DNA of 64,000 nucleotides from Eubacteriales bacterium SKADARSKE-1 (GTDB lineage Bacteria; Bacillota; Clostridia; Oscillospirales; Acutalibacteraceae): NCBI GenBank assembly GCA_030920305.1, contig JARLUB010000002.1, positions 186,001 to 250,000 of the forward strand, read 5' to 3'. Shown piece by piece: positions 56,776 to 64,000 of this stretch (position 1 is its first letter; each line of letters starts with the position of its first letter). The notes under the pieces were generated by a model. It saw only the letters and a program-made list of their open reading frames with translations, ran no database searches and was not told where the DNA came from. The position numbers and the translations under genes were made by a program.

Positions 56776-59003
56776 TTATTTAACATTTCCTCATAACCAC
56801 ATTTTTCGTCCATACAATAAGCCTTTCCTGATTTCCCTTTTTTCTTAAACAGAGGCTTTCCACACTTTGGACATTTTGTATCGGTTGGCTCATCCCATGA
56901 AACAAAATCACAATCTGGATAGTTACTGCAACCAAAAAAAACTCTTCCCCGTTTAGACCTCTTTTTTAATATTTCACCATCGCAATTAGGACATTTTATT
57001 CCAGTTTTTTCGTCTATTCCTTTTATGTTTTTACATTCAGGGTACCCAGGGCACGCCATAAACTTACCATACCTACCATGTTTTATTACCATTTTTCTGC
57101 CACATTTTTCACAAACCACATCAGTTTCTTCAACTTCATCCGAAACAGCTTCGCCATTTTCTGCACCCATTTTTTTTGTGTTTTTACATTCCGGATACCC
57201 TGAGCAAGCTATAAATTTTCCATATCGACTAACCTTAATAACCATCTTGCGCCCGCATTTTTCGCAAACTATGTCAGTTTCATCTTCCTTAAGCTTTATT
57301 TTAACATCCTTCATATCTTTGCGAGCTTGTTTTAGAGTTTCACTAAAGTTATCATAAAATTCCTCTAAAACTCCCGTCCAATCTTCTTTACCTTCTTCTA
57401 TAGTGTCAAGATCAGTTTCCATTTTCGCCGTAAATTTTACATTTACAATGTCAGGAAATTTTTCTTTCAAAAGTTTTGTTATAACTTCTCCAAGTTCTGT
57501 AGGTTTGAGACTTTTCCCTTCGCGCACAACATACTCGCGTGCTGTTATAGTAGATATTGTAGCCGCATAAGTTGATGGCCGGCCTATACCATCCTCTTCA
57601 AGAGCCTTAATTAGTGAAGCCTCCGTATACCTAGCCGGTGGTTCTGTAAAGTGTTGGTTCGGTATGATTTCTTTCTTCTTAAGCAACATACCTTTTTCAA
57701 GCTGCGGCAATTCTTTAGCTTTCTCCTCATCATCCTTAACATCTTGATAAAGGGTAGTAAATCCATCAAATTTTATAGTGTAGCCAGACGCCCTAAATAT
57801 ATAACCATTAGCACCAATATCTACGCTTGTTGTATTTAATATACACTCAGCCATTTGGCTTGCTGTGAATCTTTCCCAAATAAGCTTATAGAGCTTGTAT
57901 TGGTCATTGCTAAGCGATGATTTGACTTTTTCTGGTGATAAATCAATCATTGTTGGTCTAATAGCTTCATGTCCATCTTGAGAACTTGACTTTGATTTAA
58001 AATATCTTGTTTTAGATGGTAAATATTTATTTCCAAATTTTTTCTCGATGTAATTTGATAAGTCCTTTAATGCTTCTTCAGAAACTCTAAGCGAATCTGT
58101 TCTCATGTAAGTAATTAAACCAATCGCACCCATTCCTTTAATCTCTACACCCTCATAAAGCTCCTGAGCTACCTTCATAGTTCTTTTTGCTTGAAACCCT
58201 AATCTCTTTGAAGCTTCTTGCTGCAATGTTGATGTAATAAAAGGTGGAGATGGCAAACGACGCCTGGTACCCTTTTTAACATTGTCAACGATATATGGCC
58301 CGTTTTCTATAGATTTTAATATTCCATTTGCCATCTTTTCGTCTGTAATTTTTATCTTTTTACTAGTTGTTCCATAAAAAGAAGCACCAAAAATTTTTTT
58401 AGAATTTTCCGGCATAAATTTTGCATCTATTGTCCAATATTCTTCAGGAATAAATTTTCTAATTTCTTCTTCTCTATCAACAATTATTCTAACTGCAACA
58501 CTCTGTACACGTCCTGCCGACATGCCCTTTCTAATTTTCTGAGACAAAAATGGACTCAGTTTGTAACCTACTATCCTATCTAAAATTCTTCTTGCTTGTT
58601 GGGCGTTTACAAGATTCAAATCAATATTTCTTGGATGAGCCATTCCAAAAGTAACACCGGATTTTGTTATTTCATTAAAAGTAACTCTGTTTTTTTGTTT
58701 AAGATTAAGGCCTAAAATATATGCTAAGTGCCAAGAAATAGCTTCTCCTTCACGATCAGGGTCAGTTGCTAAAAAAATTTCATCATTCCTTTTTGATACT
58801 TTCACAAGCTCATTAACTAATTTTTCTTTTCCAGCAATAATTTCATAATTAGGTTTAAAATTATCAGCTATATCAACACTTAGTTTGCTTTTGGGTAAAT
58901 CACGCACGTGACCCATAGAAGCTATAACTTCACAGCCGCTTCCTAAATACTTCTTTATTGTCTTTGCCTTTGCAGGTGATTCAACTATTAATAATTTTGA
59001 CAA
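56772..59003 (-). CDS. topA: DNA topoisomerase I
   Basis: A 743-residue type IA topoisomerase relaxing negative supercoils. The Toprim domain begins 'LLIVESPAKAKTIKKYLG' with 'DPDREGEAISWH'; the catalytic Tyr lies in 'ITYMRTDSLRVS' (about 297-308). Four C-terminal zinc ribbons follow residue 585. The first two are near copies ('CEKCGRKMVIK' twice, each with 'GYPECKN'), a recent-looking duplication. TTG start after GGGTGG. Confidence 0.96.
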   Translation of the reverse strand: MSKLLIVESPAKAKTIKKYLGSGCEVIASMGHVRDLPKSKLSVDIADNFKPNYEIIAGKEKLVNELVKVSKRNDEIFLATDPDREGEAISWHLAYILGLNLKQKNRVTFNEITKSGVTFGMAHPRNIDLNLVNAQQARRILDRIVGYKLSPFLSQKIRKGMSAGRVQSVAVRIIVDREEEIRKFIPEEYWTIDAKFMPENSKKIFGASFYGTTSKKIKITDEKMANGILKSIENGPYIVDNVKKGTRRRLPSPPFITSTLQQEASKRLGFQAKRTMKVAQELYEGVEIKGMGAIGLITYMRTDSLRVSEEALKDLSNYIEKKFGNKYLPSKTRYFKSKSSSQDGHEAIRPTMIDLSPEKVKSSLSNDQYKLYKLIWERFTASQMAECILNTTSVDIGANGYIFRASGYTIKFDGFTTLYQDVKDDEEKAKELPQLEKGMLLKKKEIIPNQHFTEPPARYTEASLIKALEEDGIGRPSTYAATISTITAREYVVREGKSLKPTELGEVITKLLKEKFPDIVNVKFTAKMETDLDTIEEGKEDWTGVLEEFYDNFSETLKQARKDMKDVKIKLKEDETDIVCEKCGRKMVIKVSRYGKFIACSGYPECKNTKKMGAENGEAVSDEVEETDVVCEKCGRKMVIKHGRYGKFMACPGYPECKNIKGIDEKTGIKCPNCDGEILKKRSKRGRVFFGCSNYPDCDFVSWDEPTDTKCPKCGKPLFKKKGKSGKAYCMDEKCGYEEMLNK

Positions 59004-59034
59004 AAAAATCCCACCCTAACACATCTACATACTT

Positions 59035-60201
59035 TTATCTTGAATACCTTTTTCCTGGGTTACTTTTTATTAAATTTTTTAATTCAAGCTCCGTTACAGC
59101 TTGTAATGCTTCTGAAGTTTTCATATGACAACTTTGTGCCAACTCATCTATATGCAAAGGTCTATCTGTTAAATTACTATAAAAAACTTTCGCCCTCTCT
59201 GATAAACTTTTAATCTTATCATCTAACACCCTTCCAGATAAATCTATACTATCTTTTTTACTTTCCTTAATATTGTTTAAAATCTCTTTATTTATTTCTT
59301 CCTTGGTTGAAATCTTTTCCTGTGGACAAACACAATAATATTCTTCTAAAATGTCCTCTACACTAGTTACAAGCTTTGCGCACTCCTTTATTAGCCTGTT
59401 AGTACCAACAGATTTTGCACTTTTTATATCACCAGGTACTGCAAATAGATCTTTATTTTGTTCAAGTGTCAAGTTTGCAGTAATTAAAGAGCCACTTTTC
59501 GAACCCGCTTCTACAATTAAAGTTCCTAAGGAAAGACCTGAAATAATTCTATTTCTCATTGGAAAATTTTGAGGTAAAGCGGTTTTATCGGGTAAATATT
59601 CAGAAACTAAAGCCCCATTTTTAGAAATAACATCTCGTAAAAGTTTGTTTTTCATAAGGTAGTTAGTGTTCAAACCACAACCTAAAACAGAAACCACCTT
59701 TCCCCCTGCTAACACTGCACCTTTTTGAGCTGCGCTATCTATTCCTAAGGCTCCCCCACTAATTACAACAACACCGGCTTTTGAAAGTTTATATCCAAAA
59801 TCAAAAGCCACATTCAATCCATATTGTGTAGCACTTCTAGTCCCAACTATAGATATACAAACACAGTCATCAATATAGTCTAAATTTCCCTTAACGTAAA
59901 GTACAGCCGGAGGATTATAGATATTTTTTAACCGTTCTGGATACAGATTGTCCTCAAATGTTACAATCTTATATCCGCAATTATCACATTCACTTACTAT
60001 TTTTTCAGCCCATTTTAAATCAATTTTTTTTAAATCGTTCAACTCTTTGGACGTAAAAATATTGCTAAACCGCCATTCATCTTTACTAGCTTTAAATAAA
60101 TTTTCTATTGTGCCAAAATTTTCTATAATATCCTTTATCTTATGATTTCCAATCCCCAATGCTTGTTGTAAACATACCCAGTATACCTTCTTATTGTACA
60201 T
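59035..60201 (-). CDS. dprA: DNA-processing protein DprA
   Basis: A 388-residue protein that loads RecA on incoming single-strand DNA in natural transformation. N-terminal helix-hairpin region, then the Rossmann domain with 'GTRSATQYGLNVA', 'SGGALGIDSAAQKGA' and 'PMRNRIISGLS', and a C-terminal winged helix ('PLHIDELAQSCHMKTSEAL'). ATG 60201 has GGAGG nine bases upstream; the longer frame to 60231 is rejected. Confidence 0.95.
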   Translation of the reverse strand: MYNKKVYWVCLQQALGIGNHKIKDIIENFGTIENLFKASKDEWRFSNIFTSKELNDLKKIDLKWAEKIVSECDNCGYKIVTFEDNLYPERLKNIYNPPAVLYVKGNLDYIDDCVCISIVGTRSATQYGLNVAFDFGYKLSKAGVVVISGGALGIDSAAQKGAVLAGGKVVSVLGCGLNTNYLMKNKLLRDVISKNGALVSEYLPDKTALPQNFPMRNRIISGLSLGTLIVEAGSKSGSLITANLTLEQNKDLFAVPGDIKSAKSVGTNRLIKECAKLVTSVEDILEEYYCVCPQEKISTKEEINKEILNNIKESKKDSIDLSGRVLDDKIKSLSERAKVFYSNLTDRPLHIDELAQSCHMKTSEALQAVTELELKNLIKSNPGKRYSR

Positions 60202-60206
60202 ATAGG

Positions 60207-61007
60207 CTATCCTCCACGAATAAGTTCCCACATAATGATACTAGTTGCCACTGCAGCATTTAATGATTCGGCTCTCCCTTTCATAGGAATAGTTAATTTT
60301 TTTGAACATAAATTTATAGTTTTTTCTTTTAAACCGTTTCCTTCATTTCCTATAAATACAGCACACGGTCCATCGTTAAAGTCCACATTAGTAATTATCA
60401 CAGAATTATTATCCGGTACCGCAGCATAAGTCTTAATTTCATTATCATTAAAATAATGTATTAAAGCCTGCAAATCACATGTTATATGAATAAGTAATCT
60501 AAAAACTGCACCCATACTACCTCTTAAAACCTTTGGATTATAGATATCACAACAGTCTTGTGTTAAAATAATTTCATTTATTCCTAGAGCTTCAGCAGTT
60601 CTTAACATAGTTCCCAAATTTGATGGATCTTGAATACTTTCAAAAACAACTATCTTGTCTACATTACTTATTTTATCCAGGCAAAGTTGTTTGTCAAGCA
60701 TAGAACACAAGCATAAGATGCCCTGTGAGTTTTTCACATCAGAAATGCTTTCCATAATACCTTCAGAAACAGAGTACGATTTTTCTGCAAATTTTAAAAT
60801 TAACTCCACTGTACTTTTATATCTTTCTAATGCTTTTTCAGTGTAAAAAAAATTTTTAATTTTTACACAGCTCATAACAGCATTTTCGCACAACCTGGCC
60901 CCTTCAATTACAAATTCTTTTTCCCTTTTTCTAAAACTTTTTGAATTAATAAGTTTTAAAACATGTTTTATTATAGGGTTTTCATGACTTTTTAGCTGAA
61001 CAACCAT
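60207..61007 (-). CDS. TrmH/SpoU-family RNA 2'-O-methyltransferase
   Basis: A 266-residue knotted methyltransferase. Motif 1 'VVFESIQDPSNLGTMLRTAE', motif 2 'FIGNEGNGL' and motif 3 'IPMKGRAESLNAAVA' form the SAM-binding knot. An N-terminal substrate-binding domain of about 95 residues makes it RlmB/YsgA-like; rRNA or tRNA target unknown. GAAGGAA precedes the ATG. It lies five bases before dprA. Confidence 0.93.
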   Translation of the reverse strand: MVVQLKSHENPIIKHVLKLINSKSFRKREKEFVIEGARLCENAVMSCVKIKNFFYTEKALERYKSTVELILKFAEKSYSVSEGIMESISDVKNSQGILCLCSMLDKQLCLDKISNVDKIVVFESIQDPSNLGTMLRTAEALGINEIILTQDCCDIYNPKVLRGSMGAVFRLLIHITCDLQALIHYFNDNEIKTYAAVPDNNSVIITNVDFNDGPCAVFIGNEGNGLKEKTINLCSKKLTIPMKGRAESLNAAVATSIIMWELIRGG

Positions 61008-61097
61008 ATTAAGGTTCCTTCCCTTTTACTTACCTAACACAATTAACACTATTGTGTCTACAAACTAATACAATGGGTTTATTCCAAAAGTATAAAC

Positions 61098-61143
61098 AAA
61101 AAACACAAGCGAACAAACTGGTTAAACACAGTTGGTTCGCTTG
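61098..61143 (-). terminator. Terminator after the structured RNA
   Basis: Minus-strand hairpin CAAGCGAACCAACTG / CAGTTTGTTCGCTTG followed by TGTTTTTTG. It ends the RNA gene transcribed from the promoter at 61362-61390. Confidence 0.88.
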
Positions 61144-61154
61144 AAATTTAAAAA

Positions 61155-61355
61155 GGATACCCGCTTAACCGTAATGTGTACCAAATAACCTGCCTACTAA
61201 ATAAACAGGTGGGTGCCAGCCCATAGATTTCTCACTCCCATCGTCCAGCTTGCGCTAGGAGGTCTGCAATCCATCTATAGAGCAAAGCTCCCTAAAAAAA
61301 GGTTGTAGGGTTATATAACACAGTCCGCGAGTTAAGCAGGAAGCTTTTTGTTAAT
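61155..61355 (-). ncRNA. ssrS: Structured RNA, possible 6S RNA
   Basis: A non-coding transcript of about 200 bases with a strong promoter and terminator. Closing stem CCTGCTTAAC (61331-61340) with GTTAAGCGGG (61160-61169), extended by TGTGT/ACACA and ATAACC/GGTTAT. It opens into a central region with a stem ATAGAT...ATCTAT and a 3' hairpin ACCTG...CAGGT. This layout of closing stem, bubble, apical stem and 3' bubble hairpin, and the length, fit 6S RNA, which sequesters sigma-70 polymerase. I could not match primary sequence from memory, so another structured RNA class (for example a raiA-type RNA) remains possible. Confidence 0.5.
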
Positions 61356-61361
61356 AAAACA

Positions 61362-61390
61362 ATTATAACATAAAAATATCGTATAGTAAA
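61362..61390 (-). promoter_or_regulatory. Promoter of the structured RNA
   Basis: TTTACT, 17 bases, TATAAT on the minus strand, predicting a start near 61355. It lies between the RNA and the DUF1292 gene, so the RNA has its own transcript. Confidence 0.8.
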
Positions 61391-61409
61391 GCCCATTTAT
61401 AAAAAATCA

Positions 61410-61718
61410 CTAAAAATTATTATCCATTTCATTTTCGTCATAAAGTTCTTCAAAATGAGCCTCAAACATTCTTTCCAAACTTTCAAGCAACTTGCTGTCT
61501 TCAACTTCAGCTAAAAGCGGCTCATCGTCTCCATCAATAACTTCAAATATATAATAATTTGCACTTTCCAATATGTTATCTTCCTCAACATTGCTTTTGG
61601 GAAGCAATGCATAAAAGCAACCTTTTTCATTTTCTATAACATCAAGAATTTCAAACAAATGCTCCTGACCTTCATCATCAATGAGAGTCATAAGATCTGG
61701 TGAAAACTCATTACTCAT
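61410..61718 (-). CDS. DUF1292 family protein
   Basis: A small acidic cytoplasmic protein, 102 residues from ATG 61718. 'DLMTLIDDEGQEHLFEILDV' and 'YYIFEVIDGDDEPLLAEVED' are family features. An ATG at 61733 is an alternative; neither has a clear ribosome site. In other Bacillota this family lies near alaS and ruvX, which are not in this window. Function unknown. Confidence 0.87.
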   Translation of the reverse strand: MSNEFSPDLMTLIDDEGQEHLFEILDVIENEKGCFYALLPKSNVEEDNILESANYYIFEVIDGDDEPLLAEVEDSKLLESLERMFEAHFEELYDENEMDNNF

Positions 61719-61867
61719 AAAAACACAACCCATCTTTAAAATAGTGGTTCAACTTAATTTTACAGCGATAAAATTTCCAAGTCAACCAGAAAAAACTCTA
61801 AATTTGTCGATTTTATTTAAAGTTGAGTTTTAAATAAAACATCTCCCATAATAATTAATTTTACTTA

Positions 61868-62842
61868 TTAATTATTGCCCTTCATAACTTCCATGCCTTT
61901 ACAAATATTTTCTATGTTTATATTTGAAAAATCACCTGCGTATTCTCCGTCTAAAATCCATGGCATTTCTGTGTGCGAATTTATAAAAACATTTTTTGCT
62001 TGTCGAAAAATTATATTTTCTGCATTATATTTACGTTTTCTAAGATTCAATAATATTTTTATTAGTTGCATTGGGTTTTCAGGCTTTCGTATTAATATAA
62101 TCTCAAATTCTCCATCATCCATTTTTGTGTTTTGTCCAGTGAAGTCAATAAGTCCTGCAACTGATTTAGAATTTGTAATAGCTCCAAAAATAAAACTTCC
62201 TTCAAATTGCTCTTCATTACATTTAACATTTAAGTAATAAGACCTTATTTTTTTCTTTTGCAAAAAACGAAACCCTTCAAATATATATGCAACATATCCG
62301 AAGATATTTTTTAACTTTTGAGACGTCTTATAAGCTACTTCACAAAAAGCACCAAAGGATGCAACATAAGAAAAATATTCTTCTTTATTAAAGCACCCTA
62401 CATCTAAATTTATTATTTTATGACAAGATATTGACTTGGAAATATGATCTAACGACGAAGAAGCGCCCAAACTCTTGGCCAAGTCGTTAGTAGTTCCAAA
62501 AGGAACACAAAGAATCGGTAAATGTTCTTTTGATTTCATTACCCCATTTACAACTTCATGAAATGTGCCATCACCCCCGCAACAAATAATAAACTTATAA
62601 TCCTTTCCTTCTTCTAAAATAACATTAGTAGCATCTTTTTTTGCTTTGGTGTAATAAACTTTAAATTTGTAATCTAATTTTTTTAATATCTCAGTCAATT
62701 TCAATATATTATCACAAGAAATCTTTTTTCCTGCTATAGGATTAACTATTATAATAGCCGACTTAATTGTATTGGTCACATCGAAATTCTTATTAATTTT
62801 TTCCTCCATGTTCATTTCTTCAACTTTTTTAATCTGTTTCAT
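61868..62842 (-). CDS. Diacylglycerol kinase-family lipid kinase
   Basis: A 324-residue YegS/DgkB-type lipid kinase. 'IIVNPIAGKK' near 31-40, 'CGGDGTFHEVVNG' (about 87-99) and 'VPFGTTNDLAKSLG' (about 112-125) are the nucleotide-binding motifs. The first 25 residues are a charged extension, but the ATG at 62842 has AAGGAG six bases upstream, so it is kept. Substrate (diacylglycerol or another lipid) cannot be told from sequence. Confidence 0.92.
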   Translation of the reverse strand: MKQIKKVEEMNMEEKINKNFDVTNTIKSAIIIVNPIAGKKISCDNILKLTEILKKLDYKFKVYYTKAKKDATNVILEEGKDYKFIICCGGDGTFHEVVNGVMKSKEHLPILCVPFGTTNDLAKSLGASSSLDHISKSISCHKIINLDVGCFNKEEYFSYVASFGAFCEVAYKTSQKLKNIFGYVAYIFEGFRFLQKKKIRSYYLNVKCNEEQFEGSFIFGAITNSKSVAGLIDFTGQNTKMDDGEFEIILIRKPENPMQLIKILLNLRKRKYNAENIIFRQAKNVFINSHTEMPWILDGEYAGDFSNINIENICKGMEVMKGNN

Positions 62843-63008
62843 ATTTTTCTCCTTATTTGCTGCATAATTCCTTCATAGAAAAAATTAATTTAGTGCATTT
62901 ACAGAGCCCACATTTCTTTTTAATTTAGAGTTAGTAAACAAATTTTGAATTTCTAAGGTATTTCACATGATAACATATTTTTTAATTTTTTTAAACCTTA
63001 TAAATAAA

Positions 63009-63068
63009 ATAAATCCTAGATAAATTTTGCAATTCTAATGCATTGCATATAATCTATCTAGGATTTAT
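63009..63068 (-). terminator. Hairpin terminator of the GNAT gene
   Basis: AAATCCTAGATA / TCTAGGATTT arms with an inner TGCAATTC...TGCATTGCA region, about 27 bases after the GNAT stop. Confidence 0.75.
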
Positions 63069-63094
63069 ATACTAACCTATCTTAACCTTTTTAA

Positions 63095-63682
63095 TTAATT
63101 TAATAATTTATAGTATATGGCTGCATCACACTTACATGGACCTTTACAGTCAATACACTTATAACTTTTATCTTTTTCCCACATATTTGAGACCGTTTTA
63201 AAATATTTAAAACCACTCTTCAGTAAAACCTTTTCAGCCGGAATAAAATCCCCTCTTTTCCAGGCCGGGCACCAAGCTATTTTATAACCCATTTTTTTAG
63301 CTTTATTAAGAGTTTTTTCAAATAAGTTATATCCAATACCTTTACTTTCACAATTTTTTCTTACAGCTATAGATTTAGCATGACATATATTGCTATTTGA
63401 ACCTGTAATTGAAATTAGCTCTTCTTTAGGAATTTTAAAATCCTTTTGAGCGCTATCCATATTTTCTTCAAAAAACAGGCAATAACCTAAAACTTCATTA
63501 GTATCTGCATCTATTGCTAATGTGCACATTTCGTTGTCTTCTTTTATATGCTTTAATATTTCTTCTCTGGTAATATAGTTCTCACCAAAACTTTGAGTAC
63601 CTATATCAATAATATCATCAATATATTTACTTGAAAAGTCAGAATAGAAAACCGTACTACCGTTTGTACTGCTCGCTTCCAA
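63095..63682 (-). CDS. GNAT N-acetyltransferase with Cys-rich tail
   Basis: A 195-residue acetyltransferase. Motif A is 'SIAVRKNCESKGIGYNLFE' (about 110-128). The final 25 residues carry four Cys ('KCIDCKGPCKCD'), unusual for the family and possibly metal-binding. TTG start at 63682 with AAAGGAG 11 bases upstream. No substrate can be inferred. Confidence 0.85.
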   Translation of the reverse strand: MEASSTNGSTVFYSDFSSKYIDDIIDIGTQSFGENYITREEILKHIKEDNEMCTLAIDADTNEVLGYCLFFEENMDSAQKDFKIPKEELISITGSNSNICHAKSIAVRKNCESKGIGYNLFEKTLNKAKKMGYKIAWCPAWKRGDFIPAEKVLLKSGFKYFKTVSNMWEKDKSYKCIDCKGPCKCDAAIYYKLLN

Positions 63683-63754
63683 TTAAATTCTCACTCCTTT
63701 AAATTTTAATACAAAAACATAAACATACTATGTATAATATTTTCAGAATATTTC

Positions 63755-63787
63755 CTTTCCGCCTCACTTAATTAGTGAAGCGGAAAG
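63755..63787. repeat. Inverted repeat upstream of the GNAT gene
   Basis: CTTTCCGC / GCGGAAAG arms with inner TCACT/AGTGA around TAATT. It could be a terminator of an outside gene or an operator for the GNAT; no T-run is present. Confidence 0.5.
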
Positions 63788-63850
63788 AATAATATAAGAC
63801 CTTTTTGACTAAACCGCAAAACTTTTTAGTTATAACTTTGCTTGAAAAAA

Positions 63851-64000
63851 CTTTGCCCCTTTTTCTCTGATCTAACCAAACAACTTCTGAGTGTCACATT
63901 AATAACTTTTATATTATTTTCTATGCTCGAGGAATTTCTGTCCTTTTTTCTTTGCCCAAGCCAAAGAAACTACCAGGTGCCACTTTAATAACTTTTATTT
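63851..64000. repeat. Two diverged copies of a 50-65 base module
   Basis: Both copies begin CTTTGCCC and end with TTAATAACTTTTAT after a GTG(T/C)CAC core (63851-63915 and 63951-64000). The second copy runs to the window edge. No gene is supported in 63683-64000; the minus-strand frame 'VAPGSFFGLGKEKRTEIPRA' in the second copy may be the end of an outside gene or chance. Confidence 0.5.

Overview
This window is AT-rich chromosomal DNA from an endospore-forming Bacillota, most likely class Clostridia. A complete spoIIIAA-AH operon and a spore photoproduct lyase homologue show spore formation. HPr kinase, class III fructose-bisphosphatase, SMC/FtsY, YqeG, YqeK and CsaA fit Bacillota. A V/A-type ATPase and a glutaminyl-tRNA synthetase beside a glutamyl-tRNA synthetase are seen in part of the Clostridia. 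No rRNA, CRISPR array, prophage module or complete insertion sequence was seen. A genus cannot be named from this sequence alone.

Layout. At 0-7.2 kb (minus strand) lies a housekeeping run: fbp, gltX, glnS, hprK, a PHP-domain phosphoesterase and the first codons of murB. At 7.3-12.9 kb is a cell-surface rhamnose block: two family 2 glycosyltransferases, rfbA, rfbD, rfbB, rfbC and csaA, with the stump of a GNAT gene between rfbD and rfbB. A CDF metal exporter with a manganese-type site follows at 13-14.2 kb. At 14.2-25.4 kb is a nine-gene V-type ATPase operon in Enterococcus hirae ntp order, headed by a large MORN-repeat protein. The proteolipid keeps the known sodium ligands, so Na+ is the predicted ion. 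Two plus-strand genes (MscS channel, DUF4364) converge on the minus-strand spoIIIA operon at 27-32 kb, which has a GC-rich palindromic insert between AB and AC.

The accessory stretch is 32-43 kb. It holds a 98-codon reading frame with two in-frame stops but its own promoter and terminator, a peptide deformylase-like protein with a signal peptide, a GNAT, two tRNA-Leu genes, a DUF5131 protein, an unrecognised secreted or membrane protein, a decayed gene, TspO, an SplB homologue lacking the usual catalytic cysteine, a fluoride riboswitch with crcB, and rpmB. It ends in a self-contained operon of five small peptides (41.5-43.1 kb), each with a double-glycine motif. Three have Nif11-type leaders and the C-terminal parts have no cysteine. 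No modification or export gene lies beside them. This is the best candidate for something undescribed.

From 43.4 to 61 kb a minus-strand housekeeping series runs yqeG, rpsU, leuS, rsfS, yqeK, a wrecked nadD, yhbY, ftsY, smc, a radical SAM gene, rnc, plsX, trmFO, topA, dprA and a SpoU-type methyltransferase. It is followed by a structured RNA that may be 6S RNA, a DUF1292 gene, a lipid kinase and a GNAT. All identities come from reading motifs and context; no database search was run.
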